Assembly: GCA_905250115.1 (NCBI GenBank)
Contig: CAJNOI010000018.1
Span: 62,001 to 126,000 of the forward strand
Direction: 5' to 3'
DNA: 64,000 bases
Source: Adineta steineri
Lineage: Eukaryota > Rotifera > Eurotatoria > Adinetida > Adinetidae
Below the pieces are notes generated by a model, which saw nothing but the letters and a program-made list of their open reading frames with translations, ran no database searches and was not told where the DNA came from. Positions 15,291 to 26,314 of the stretch are shown here, one piece after another; positions within the stretch are counted from its first letter, which is position 1; each line of letters begins with the position of its first letter. The translations under genes were made by a program, and so were the position numbers.

Positions 15291-15765
15291 TTATGCAATT
15301 ATAAGTGGACGAACAACTCGAAATCGCCAAAATTTAGGACTTAAATATTCTGTTGAATTTTCAATATCATTTGAATAGAGTACACCTTCATCAAGTGTGA
15401 TATAATACGAATCACCTTCTGACCAATAATGACCTGCTGTACGAAAAATAATTTGTGGTGGACCATTATAATAAAGTATTTGAGCTGATCTTGAAACATC
15501 AATTTTGTATTCACTTTTTCGTGTATGTGTATTGTAAAAACGAATATAGGCAGGAAATTTAGGACGACTTACTTTTCCATTAGCTAAAATTTCAATAAAA
15601 TCATAAACTATTCATTTGAAAGTAATACAAAAACATACTTTTTACAACCCAATAATCATCATCTCTATCAATGATACCATCGACATGTTTTTCTGTTATC
15701 CACTGGCCATTGATTACAACACATGCAAAGACCAAAAGAATAAATATCCCGATATTGTTCATCAT
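15291..15765 (-). CDS. Small secreted protein of unknown family
   Basis: Two exons, 15639-15765 and 15291-15607, join into exactly 147 codons plus stop. The intron between them is only 31 bp. The N-terminus is a clear signal peptide (MMNNIGIFILLVFACVVING). The mature part lacks cysteines and is rich in aromatic and beta-prone residues (YYNGPPQIIFRTAGHYW, then SYYITLDEGVLY), which suggests a small beta-sandwich exported protein. Two adjacent ATGs start the frame. Family not recognised. Confidence 0.7.
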
Positions 15766-16293
15766 TGTCGAAAAATTTTACAAGTAACTAATACAAAATA
15801 CGACTCGAAAATGATTTAAAAATTTCTTTTAAATACACATTGATCAAGTAAAACGGTAAGTAAATATTATTTTTTTATGTAAATATTGTGCCCACTCAAT
15901 AAAATGCATTTATTTTTCAAGCACACGAAAGAAGAATTATTCTAGAATATTCGTCACATGGATTTTGTTTTATGAAATAATACGCCCATTATTGAAAACA
16001 AAACTAATAGATAAGTCATGCATTTTTTGTGTTCGAAAACAATAAAACTATGAATGGATATCTCATAACTTGAGATTTACAGATTTAAATAGCGTAACTG
16101 CAGTCAAGCATAAAGCATGACAGATAAATGGCATATCATATATATAGACAAAAAAAACAAGAAACGATCTTGCTCTTTCTCTCATTCAGTTAACAAATAG
16201 AAGGAACATCTGGCCTTTTTCTTTGTATACATATGACTAAAGAGAAAATGTACATTTTTGTTATTATTATTTTACATCGTCATCATTATCATT
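15766..16293. other. Divergent intergenic spacer
   Basis: Lies between the starts of the minus-strand secreted-protein gene and the plus-strand methyltransferase gene, so it should contain both promoters. AT-rich; no motif stands out. Confidence 0.55.
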
Positions 16294-17385
16294 ATGTCGA
16301 CTATGCGGATATTATCTGATAATTTTATACAATCATTTGTTCGATGTCTACAATGGAGACATTATTTGTTACTTAAATCTATTGCATTTTTAATAATATT
16401 CATTTCATTTATAATTATAACACGAAATCCTTCACGATCATTCCTTTCATCTAAAAAAGATCATGTATCGTTATCTCCATTACTTTTACAAAATCTAATT
16501 ATTAAAAAATTAAATATAACTGAACCAACATTAGTAATACCACCGGTACCAACACAATCAAATTATCTTGATCCATTTGTATATTCTCGAATTCAATTTA
16601 CACATAATGATGAACAACGAACTGAAACAAGTCGAAAATGGTGTCAAGCTCAAAGTAAAGCTATTCGTCCACAAGATCTTGAACCATTCAAATGTGCAAA
16701 TATAAAAGATTTCGAAAATAGTGATCATGTCTTTTGTTTAGATCCATTTATACGTAATTCTTGTTTAGTTATGTCTATTGGAATGGGTAATAATCGACTT
16801 GATGATGTCTTTAATAGTCAATTATATGAATGGGGTGGTTGTCGATTACTTACATTTGATCCTTATCATCAACCTATTCAAACAAATACATCAGATATAA
16901 TGATAACTTTAAAACCTAATTGGATATTTTATCGATTAGGTTTAACAGCATCAGCTGCTATTGATGATAATTCAAATTTAATGACAATACGAAAATTAGC
17001 AGATTATGTACATCTTGATTCACTTTCGCCACGTATTGATATACTTAAAATTGATATAGATAATGCAAATGAATGGAGTTTATTAGATGATAGCGATTTT
17101 TTTCTTTACATATGTCGACATGTTAAACAATTAATAATAAAAACAAAACCAATATATTCAAAACGATTTCAACATTATCGTATATTTACACTTAAATTAA
17201 ATAAATGTTTTTCATTATTACGTCGTCGTTCTCGTCTTTATCTACTTGGACGACATAATCAATTTGAAAGTGAATGGTCATTAACAACATTTTCAATAAA
17301 TCTTGGTTTATTTTGTGATGAAATTGATATGTCGATGTATCTGCTTGTTTATGGTCATTTATATCTTGTTAATACAAAACTTTAA
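16294..17385 (+). CDS. METTL24-like membrane-anchored methyltransferase domain protein
   Basis: A single-exon frame of 363 residues from the first ATG (MSTMRILSDNF). Residues about 22-45 form one membrane anchor (LLLKSIAFLIIFISFIIIT), so it is probably a type II Golgi or ER protein. After a spacer comes the domain seen in METTL24 and related proteins: KWCQAQSKAIRPQDLEPFKC, HVFCLDP, CLVMSIGMGNN (probable cofactor-loop position), YEWGGCRLLTFDPY, FYRLGL, and LDILK-type IDILKIDIDNANEWSLL. The substrate is not known for this family. Its stop lies only 31 bp from the PINCH stop on the other strand, so the two transcripts probably overlap at their 3' ends. No intron was needed, unlike most neighbours. 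Confidence 0.82.
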   Translation: MSTMRILSDNFIQSFVRCLQWRHYLLLKSIAFLIIFISFIIITRNPSRSFLSSKKDHVSLSPLLLQNLIIKKLNITEPTLVIPPVPTQSNYLDPFVYSRIQFTHNDEQRTETSRKWCQAQSKAIRPQDLEPFKCANIKDFENSDHVFCLDPFIRNSCLVMSIGMGNNRLDDVFNSQLYEWGGCRLLTFDPYHQPIQTNTSDIMITLKPNWIFYRLGLTASAAIDDNSNLMTIRKLADYVHLDSLSPRIDILKIDIDNANEWSLLDDSDFFLYICRHVKQLIIKTKPIYSKRFQHYRIFTLKLNKCFSLLRRRSRLYLLGRHNQFESEWSLTTFSINLGLFCDEIDMSMYLLVYGHLYLVNTKL

Positions 17386-17416
17386 TGTACAAAAAATAAT
17401 AATTCTTGTTGTTATA

Positions 17417-19410
17417 TTAAACAGTGCTTTGTTTTAATATTGATGATAATTGTTTCTTTTTTTGTGGTTGTTGTTGAAGTGATTTTCGAGTATTAGCTGG
17501 TATTTTACCATAACACTGTTTACAAACAGGTGTAGCATCAACATCAAAAAATTTACTTTTTTCATTCATTTTTTTTTCACATAATGAACAAGCAAAATGA
17601 TCAGCACAATATTTTTTATTACAGGCTGTATAAGCTAAAAAAAAGAAGAAATATTCATATTTTTATAAGGAAGAGTTTTATTTAACTTACCACCTTCGGT
17701 AATAAGAGTATTACATACGAAACATAATGAACCAAAAAGAAAATGATAATCAGATTCACAATAAGCTAAACCTTTGTTTTCAAAATGTTTACTACCATAA
17801 AATGGTTGACCACAACGAGCACAACAAAAATGCTCAACATGCCATTGTTTGCCAAGTGCACTAATAACTCGATCATCAATTAAACGTCGACAAGCACCAC
17901 ATACAGGTACATCAAGTTTATTATAACATGGAAGACAATATAATAAACCGCGTACTTCTCTACCGTTTTCATCTAATTGAATTCTATAAAACAAAGATAT
18001 TTTTCTTTTGTTTGAATAATAATAATTTCAACTAACTGGCATGATGTACATTGAAAATGATATGCATGATGATATTCATCTTTATATTTCAAACAATGAT
18101 TATCAATAATTTGACTAGAATAAATAAAAATACTGAAACAAAAACGTATGTGTTTTTTTTCTCTTACTGGCATTTTGAACAAATATGTTGTGATAAACTT
18201 AAATCTTTTGCTTTTTCTTTTGTATGACATTCTCGACAAAGTGCTCTAACAAAAATTTCAATATTCCTATGCTATTTTTTTTATTTTCAAGACAAACCTT
18301 CCATTATATTTCGAAAAACCCATTTCAATCAATGGTATTTGACATAATTGACAACGAAAACAATCGGGATGAAAACATTTTTGTATTGCTCGAATAACAC
18401 GACCAACAATAGCTTGTTCTAATTAAATATAAATTAAAACTATGAAGAGAAAATATTCATATTAAACTTACTACATTCAGCACAACATGGTGCAAATAAC
18501 ATTTGAAAATCTCGTTCACAATATTTTCGATCTTCATGCTACAAACAAGAATTCAATTATAATTAATTAAATAAATTTAATAACTTACTTCAAAATAGAT
18601 TCCATTTTCAAATGGTTGAAAACATTGTGTACAACTATTTGAAATATAAAAAAAAATATTAGAATATATCTTTCCTCTTGACCTTTGTGATAACATATTA
18701 ATGTCGAAATGATATATTCTAACTATCTCCAGATGGAATGAAGGTCATTTTTGATTTTAACTAACTTATGATTGAAAAAATTAAAAAACATACACAAAAC
18801 AATGCGTGTGCCAAATATGTCCAGCTGCATTGACGATTTGTTCATTGGTAGCAAATGATTGATGACAATTGGCACATACGTTATCTGACAACATGAGACT
18901 AAAAATAAAAAACAATCAAATTTTCTATTTTCTTATTCTCTAACTACCGAAATATATTAATCGGTCTAATAGGACTATCATTATTCTTTTGTTTTCTGTT
19001 TTTAGTATCTTCATTATCCAGATCAAGTGTTTCAAGTAAACGATTTAACATATTAATACTAGACGATATAGTATTCGTTTCGTTATGTTTTGTTGCGGAT
19101 CTTGGTGAAGAATATATTGAAGACGATTTGTCCATATCATTTGACATTGATAATAATTCAGCGAGTGCTTTATTTAATTCAGCTTCTTTGGTAATTAAGT
19201 CATGAAAACGAATTTCATGTCGTTTACCTAACGTTGTTAAAGCAGCTGTATCAATATCTGTACTTCGTGTCAACATTTGTATTGGATATTGATGATTATG
19301 ATTATTCTTATTCTCACTAGTGCCGTTTGATGACGGCGGCGTTAGGTTTGGTTTATGACTATCGTTATTCAATGTTTGATGTATTTTGTCGTCTTTTTTT
19401 TTCTCTTTTT
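17417..19410 (-). CDS. LIMS1: PINCH-type five-LIM adaptor protein with long N-terminal extension
   Basis: Many short exons encode five LIM domains in the PINCH order: [19 protein letters not shown] (LIM1), [20 protein letters not shown] (LIM2), a CSKCHKIIDNH domain (LIM3), [20 protein letters not shown] (LIM4) and [13 protein letters not shown] (LIM5), each with the expected Cys/His zinc ligands. PINCH links integrin-linked kinase to parvin in focal adhesions. A splice at 18948/18898 joins LIM1 in frame to a roughly 150-residue N-terminal exon that is polar and contains [12 protein letters not shown], which recalls a paxillin-type LD motif. Most PINCH proteins lack such an extension. The true start is unresolved: the exon has no in-frame ATG at its upstream edge, and further coding-like sequence (ISQLIYEFKTRANLSSYY) lies at about 19560-19705. 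Stop at 17417. Confidence 0.88.
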
Positions 19411-19993
19411 TTCCTTATCATTGGTGAGTTGGTGTCGATGTATTATTACTACTGTAACTATTTGATTGTCATCGTTGATGGAATGAGAAATTGACGAACA
19501 GACGTCATTGTTGATGATGTCGTTTTCATTACTCTTATCCTTGATTTTCATTGTTCGTATGGACATGTGGCTACCATTAGATATAACCTCATTAATAATC
19601 GGTAACAAATCTTGAGCACATGTATAATAAGATGATAGATTTGCACGTGTTTTAAATTCATAAATTAATTGTGAAATAGATCGATTATTTAAGTTTTTAA
19701 TAGAAGATAGAATTTTTTTTATTCATTCATCGTGAGAATAAAAATGAAATGGCAAGAAGAAATATGAGATGATAGCGATGCGCACCAATGATTGAGAATT
19801 AAAAAAATCATTTTTAGACTTACTTAGTTTAGAGTAGTTTCCTGAGTGACTAAAATTACATCTAGAATAAAAAAAAATGAAAGATTTTATTAGGTTCAAA
19901 AAAAAAGACATCTATTGAGAAATTTGAAGAATATGAATAGACACATAAGCAAACAAAAGAATATCACAGATTATAATCTGAGTGAATAATTTA

Positions 19994-21229
19994 TCATCGT
20001 GGATGTGGAGAAGTAAATTTTTTCATAGTAGATATATCACCAGAATTCATAAATACATTTGGAATTGAATTTCCAAAATAGATTGTTGTATTCTGAGATA
20101 ATGCTTGATACATTGACCATTGTAAAAATTGTGGTGTAAATTTAGCTTTATTTGATTGAGCTTCTGTATCACTTTGATATTTATTTGCATCGGCTAGAGA
20201 ACGTTCTTTAGCAAGATGCATTTCAGCTTCAATTTCAGCAATACGTTTTTCACTTTGTTTGCCTAGAATTTTTTGTTCATATTGAATTTTAGATACTGCA
20301 GCTAATTTTTCAGCTTCAATCACAGCACGACGACGATCAGTTTCACCTTCTTTTTCAACAACTCTTTGATGAGCAGTTGTTATCATATATCTATATAATA
20401 TAATTTCAGCATCTTACAAAAAATAAAGAAATAAAATAGTTACTGAGTTTTTTCTTCTTCCATTTTTTCGTAATTACGAGCAATAGCATCAGGAATTTTT
20501 GGTTTTGTTACTTTAAACAAATAATAAATATAGTACTAGATATGTTCAGACTTAATACTTTACCTCGAATTGAACTAACATGAAGACCAGGTGCTAATAT
20601 ATTTAAATCATTCTGTAATGTTCGTTGTATATGATCATCTATAGTTGCAAATAAATCAATATAAATTTCTCGAAGTGTATGTACCTAAATATTTTCATAT
20701 ATAAATCAGTATTATTGATACATTTTTTTTTGATTACATACCGAACAAAATTGATTAACTTCATGATGGATTTTATCGAATATTAATGTACGATCATAAT
20801 TAACTGTATAATTTCGTACAATGTCAATAACTGCTTCTCGACTAAGAATATTAACAACTTCAATTTTTTCAAAATGAATCATTGTTCCACCACTTGTACC
20901 ACAAGGAATATTTTTTACTAAAGAAATTTTTCGAAATTCGTAACTTTTTCAATCTAAATATATATGTATTACCTTCATCTTTGTGTAATGTTATTTGAAC
21001 AATTTTTACTGATGTTAAAAATGGAAACATAACATGATAACCAGGTGCAGTTATTAATGTAAGAAGAGCGCCACCTCTAAAATCAAAATACATCACAATT
21101 AGACAAGATAGAAAAATGTTATATAATTTGCCTATAATATATACCAACATGTCCTTCTGGTATTTGATGAATACTTAATGCAAAGAAAGCAGCAACAACT
21201 GCCAAAATAGCTAAACCCTTAGCAAGCAT
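19994..21229 (-). CDS. ERLIN: Erlin (SPFH-domain ER membrane protein)
   Basis: Six exons (21132-21229, 20973-21076, 20742-20917, 20564-20684, 20444-20510, 19994-20390) give 320 residues, close to human erlins. An N-terminal membrane segment ([20 protein letters not shown]) is followed by [16 protein letters not shown] and the SPFH/prohibitin domain ([34 protein letters not shown]), then a coiled coil ([20 protein letters not shown]) and the C-terminal [12 protein letters not shown]. Erlins form ring complexes in ER lipid domains and serve in degradation of IP3 receptors and in sterol control. All coding joins keep frame. Intron 1 reads AG|GC...AG, so it appears to use a GC donor. Confidence 0.95.
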
Positions 21230-21589
21230 TACTGAGTTGCTATCTAAAATTGTAAATAAAATGAACGAAATGATTTGTACAGAAAAGAACAGAGTAAGTA
21301 AGAAAAACAAATGACAAATAATGAGTCATCATCACTTTCTTATGACTAATAGTATATATTGAGGTAGATACTATTGATATATAAGAGATTTAATTATACA
21401 TTTCTTGTTTGTTTTTAAAATTTTAATTCTATTTCAATATAAAAAAAAAGAAATAAACAAAGGAAAACAAATACTAGCGTCATCTTCAGGTTTTCAACCA
21501 AACTATAATGCTCCCAACGTTATTATATTATATTCTTGAATAAAATGATAAACATTAGAGAAACAAATAGAAAATGATATTTCATAAAT

Positions 21590-21640
21590 CTTGGGGGTGT
21601 AGGTGTGGTTATTCACTTGCTTTCGCGTCTACACTCTCAA
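21590..21640. repeat. Telomere-like hairpin block 3
   Basis: Left arm TTGGGGGTGTAGGTGTGG; right arm CGTCTACACTCTCAA. The outer bases match the TTGA/TCAA ends of other copies. Confidence 0.75.
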
Positions 21641-22238
21641 CGTTTGATATCATCGTTTGATGGATAGTTTCTGGTAACAATGACGAGAAAATATATGACG
21701 TAAAATCAATAATAAAAGTTGATTCTGTTATTAAAATATAAGCTTAAAAAATCAAAATAACATTCTCATTATTTATTGGAAGAAATAATGAATTCTAATC
21801 GAATTCTAATAAATAATACGGTAAGATATCGTATTAATATGAATAATAATCTTGAAAACTATCGAGATACATTCAACATCATACACTACGAGTATTATCA
21901 AATGGAAATTAAAATAATAATATGTAAGAAGTGCTATTAAATTCATAATTTACATCGAATTATTTATATCAACTGATGAAAAAATTCTAAATAGATCAGT
22001 AGTATCTAATTCGAAACTTGTATTCAACTACTCATCCCTTTACTTCCATCTCTTTATATATGCTCATATTCAAAATAAGTTACACATGTAGTTTCTGACG
22101 TTTAGTTATGTATAAAAGATAGAATTTATACCATAAGTACCATGTGGCAGTACCCAACTATACAATATATATTTGATCTTCAACTGTTAGAATTTGTTAG
22201 AGAATAATGGAATATGCTTTATGTACTATGGTGTATTT

Positions 22239-22288
22239 ATTGGGGGCGTGGGTGTTCATCCCTTACCCACCCACACCCACACGCTGAG
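22239..22288. repeat. Telomere-like hairpin block 4
   Basis: Left arm TTGGGGGCGTGGGTG; right arm CCCACACCCACACGCTGAG, separated by a short centre. Confidence 0.75.
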
Positions 22289-24710
22289 AAATGAAAACTG
22301 CGTTTTATTCGTAATTGTTTGAGCTTTTTACTAATACAAAGAATAAAATCAAACTCATCTTTATTTTTATTTACAGTAACCAGTAATGATAAATTGATAT
22401 GTCTATTCTTAAATTTATAATAAATAACTTAAAATATATTATTCACCTCATCCATGAACATAAACATAACTTCAAGCTATATTTGACTCACAGCTTGTTG
22501 TGTTTGATATGCAATATACTGATAACGACTTTGAATCTCGATTCAGAATATTGCAGTATTATATCATAATTTACTATGATTATTTTGAAATTTTTTTAGA
22601 AATAAAATAAAGGTATTCAAATTCGTCCAATCATATTGCTTATAAACGCACACAAATGTATTAAACATTCCAACGCGGTTATAAAGGATATAATATTGTC
22701 TTTTTTTCCAACAAAAAATTCGCACGTGTTAATTTGTTCGTTCTCTCTTTTATTTCGTTTGCTTACCTGCGCACGCAAAACAGTCTTTTTTTTTCTAACT
22801 TGTAAAAATGTACACGTATCCTTCTCCCGAACATCATTTATTTTTTTGTTGAGTCATCATATGATGTAGTTAGAAGAAGGACTATGGAGAATGCAAATGA
22901 TAATACTAGTTATTCTAAATTTCATACATTACTTAAAATCGTTTTTATACATTATGATCAACTATGTTAGAATAAACGAAATTGCCCAAATTCATCCAGT
23001 ACAATCGTACTTTTGTTGTATATTTTGTTTTTCAAAAGTAGTAAGATATCTTATATTGCAAAACAAAATTGGAAAAAGAAATTTTAAAAAGAGAATGGAC
23101 AAAAATTAAAGATCCGAAAAAGCATGCTATAAATCATATCTCTTGAATTTATTTATAAGAATATACTTCATCAACAGACTTCAAGCAAAGGAGTTTTTTT
23201 ATATTAATAATATTTTTATTTATTCATCTATTTTACATTTATTTTGTATCGCACCATTTAGATAAATACAATATTTTCGTTATTTTTTGTTCAGTCAACA
23301 TAATCTAATTGAAATCAGTTGTTATTCGAATAATAATTTATTCTTGTGATTGTAAATTTGTTTTTTTCCATGATATATTTCAAATAAGTAAGACTTTGTA
23401 TTGCAATAGTACTATTTTGTTGTTTTAGTTGTCTAATATATGATGAGAACTTGGATTGAATGAACATTAACTTTGATTCATTTGAATCAAGAAGTTGAAA
23501 TAAACCAACAGTACAACATCAATTCATATAAGAGAGAGAAAAATCAATCATGCATATAAAATGGTCTTTTGTAAATCCTTATTTTTGTTTTTATGGTTTG
23601 ATGTATGTATGATATTTAAGAACAAAGAAGAAAAGAAAATATGGTCTTGTCTAGTCAGTTTAGAGATAACAAAATAAGGATAGCAGAAATAAGAGTTACT
23701 CACTCACTCGCTTACAAGTCACTTTCGTTTGTTCTGCCATTGATGCACATTATACATACAAAGAAAATTTGTATGTATGTTTTCTTTCGTTCTATTGCAT
23801 TAATACACTAATTCTGTGCAATGAATAACGTGCATCACTAATAAAATGAAAATAACAACTATGAAGCGAATATCTGATATTTTTCTTGTCTCTAACGGAT
23901 GAATAAATACTTTTGCTGTAAAATTTTAATTTATTTTAATTCATAATATTTTATGATTTTGGTGACGAACAAATAAATAAATAAATACATAGATAAATGG
24001 AGTAACATGAAAAAAAATGAAATAAGATTGACGAGAGAAGAATGAAGAACGTTTGTATATTATAATAAACGATGCAGTGGGTATTGATATGAATGTGTTG
24101 TCGAATATATACAGAAACATTTATATCCATGTCTTCGAATTACTCATTGAATTTTTGAGATAATTAGATAACTTTTATGCTCTTCAATCCATCATGCATT
24201 TCTATGTTCAAAAGAGAAAGCATATTTGAATGTTTATATGAAACTTTTTAAATATAAATAAAACTTATTGATACTTTCTATTCCACACTTCGCTCTTGTG
24301 ATGTTTCTTTCAGGTAATTTCCAATTAGGGATAAATCGAGAGGATCCTCACGTTTCCTTTTCTGTCATATATATGTGTATGTGATTCATATACAAGTATA
24401 TGATAGGAAAAAAATGTCCATTACATAATATGATGGATTTTTCCCCAAACAGTTACGAATCCTTACCTGTACAATTGAAAAATAACATTAGAGATGTGCG
24501 TCTCTACGTAATTATTTCCTTGCTACGAGGAAAAAACCACCCTTGGATGAATGATCACTACATATAAAAAGAGTATATATAAGTACGTATTGTTCATACA
24601 TTTATTCAGTCTTATTAGTTGTTTCTTTTATTTGCAACTAGGATATTTATTCATTCGTATTTTATATCAATCGTCCAATATCGTATTGAACAGGTAACTA
24701 CTGTAGTATT

Positions 24711-24766
24711 TTTGGGTGTGGGTGTGGGTATGAGTGAGACAGAAATAATCACATCCATACCCTCAA
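24711..24766. repeat. Telomere-like hairpin block 5
   Basis: Left arm TTTGGGTGTGGGTGTGGG; right arm CACATCCATACCCTCAAG. Located about 340 bp upstream of the uridine-cytidine kinase start. Confidence 0.75.
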
Positions 24767-25108
24767 GAGTTCCTAGAGTTTATTAATCTTTTTTTTCGGA
24801 TTGTATCATCAGATAATCAATGATCAGTTGTGAATGTCTGGGTATATCATATGATTAATTCAGCAATAGTTAATATTATTTGTCACCATGACAAAACACC
24901 ATTCGAGGTCATCGACAAATATTTCTTGTGAAGTCAAGTTGTATATCGGAAATTATAATTCAGAATAATAAAAATTCATTAAATAGAAAAAAATGATTTT
25001 CTAGTATATAGTCCTTCGTACTTGACAGTTTCGAGTGCTTTTTTTAAAAATATTCATTAATACAATATTTATTTTTGCTTCTAGATAAAAATCCCAAACC
25101 TCATTCCA

Positions 25109-25976
25109 ATGCCTACGCTATCTCTAAGTCCTTGTCTTATTGGTGTTTCAGGAGGGCCATGTTCTGGTAAATACAGACAAATATTTTTGAATTAATTACG
25201 AATATTTCTATAGGTAAATCAACAGTATGTCAAAAAATTGTCGAAGCATTACAATCAAAAGCTGGTATGGGTCAAGCAAATCGTGTTACTGTTATAGCAA
25301 TGGAAAATTTTTATAAACCTAAAACAGCTGAACAACGTGATTTGGCTTTACATGGAAATTATAATCTTGATCATCCGAGTGCATTTCATGAACAACTTCT
25401 TTTTAATACTTTAAAAGATTTACTTAATGGTCAAACTGTCAAAGTAATAAAATAACGTAGTGATTTGTTTTTTAATCAATTCAGTATTTAGATTGCTCGT
25501 TATGATGCTGGTAAATATGAACATATTAAAGGAGTTTTTGATACGATTGAACCTGTACCAGTTATTATCGTTGAAGGAATTCTTGTTTTTTATTTTCCTG
25601 AAATTCGAGTAACGATATTTTTTTTATGAAAAAAGAAATTCATCGATGATTATTTTAGAATTTATTTCAAATGAAATTATTTGTCGATACAGATGCTGAT
25701 ACTCGTTTAGCTCGTCGTGTTCTACGTGATATGAAAGAACATGGAAGAAATTTAGAACATATTTTAGCTGGCTATATAAATCATGTTAAACCGTCATTTG
25801 AAGATTTTTGTTTACCAACAAAAAAATATGCTGATGTCATTATACCACGTGGTGCTGACAATCACGTTGCTGTGGATCTTATTATACAACATATCAGAGA
25901 TTTTATTCAATATAAACCAGGCAAAACTGAAACCCAACAATCAATAGAATATAATTTACGATCCCGACCTCATTAG
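25109..25976 (+). CDS. UCK: Uridine-cytidine kinase
   Basis: Four exons (25109-25166, 25214-25443, 25492-25608, 25659-25976) give 240 residues with an exact frame. The P-loop GGPCSGKST is split by intron 1. Then follow MENFYKP (base- and ribose-binding region), [18 protein letters not shown] (Walker B region), [19 protein letters not shown] (the arginine-bearing lid) and [27 protein letters not shown]. The enzyme phosphorylates uridine and cytidine to UMP and CMP in pyrimidine salvage, in the cytosol. A splice acceptor (TTTGCTTCTAG) sits just upstream of the ATG, so there is probably a 5'-UTR intron or a spliced leader site. The LINE insertion begins 27 bp after the stop, so the 3' UTR is probably altered. 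Confidence 0.95.
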
Positions 25977-26002
25977 AATGCTTTCGTTTCTTTCTTTTTA
26001 TA

Positions 26003-26020
26003 AATTATATATGTATATTT
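26003..26020. repeat. Target-site duplication of the LINE, 3' copy
   Basis: AATTATATATGTATATTT, identical to 31302-31319. It directly borders the A-rich tail of the minus-strand LINE. Confidence 0.85.
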
Positions 26021-26314
26021 TATTTTTTTTTTATTTATTTAGGCAGAATGAGACTGACGACCTTAAAGGTCCTTACAGTACCTGATTGAGTTAGAAGAGA
26101 GAGAAAGAAAATAGAAAGAAAATAGTATAGTTTAGTATATATAAATATGAGAAGAGTAGCATTAGACAGTAACAAAAGAGGTACAAAAACAAAACAGATC
26201 AACACAAAGAGGAGAGAAACAAGAATATGTAATACATAGTTACATATTTGTTACAACAACAGTAACAAGATCCAAAGAAGAAGAAGACAAGAGGAAGGAG
26301 AAAAGAAAAAAACT

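Larger units (their letters stand above)
21230..25108. other. 3.9 kb intergenic stretch with three hairpin blocks
   Basis: Very AT-rich. Three telomere-like hairpin blocks (near 21590, 22239 and 24711) are the only structure I recognise. Short open frames (for example 22636-22869 and 22891-23109) show no protein-like features. Confidence 0.6.

Noticed and set aside
19723-19911. Minus-strand frame rich in Phe and Ser near the PINCH upstream region
   Set aside because: No frame continuity with PINCH or erlin and no domain; likely chance.
22636-23109. Two short plus-strand open frames
   Set aside because: Poly-T-derived Phe/Leu/Ile-rich translations typical of random AT-rich DNA.
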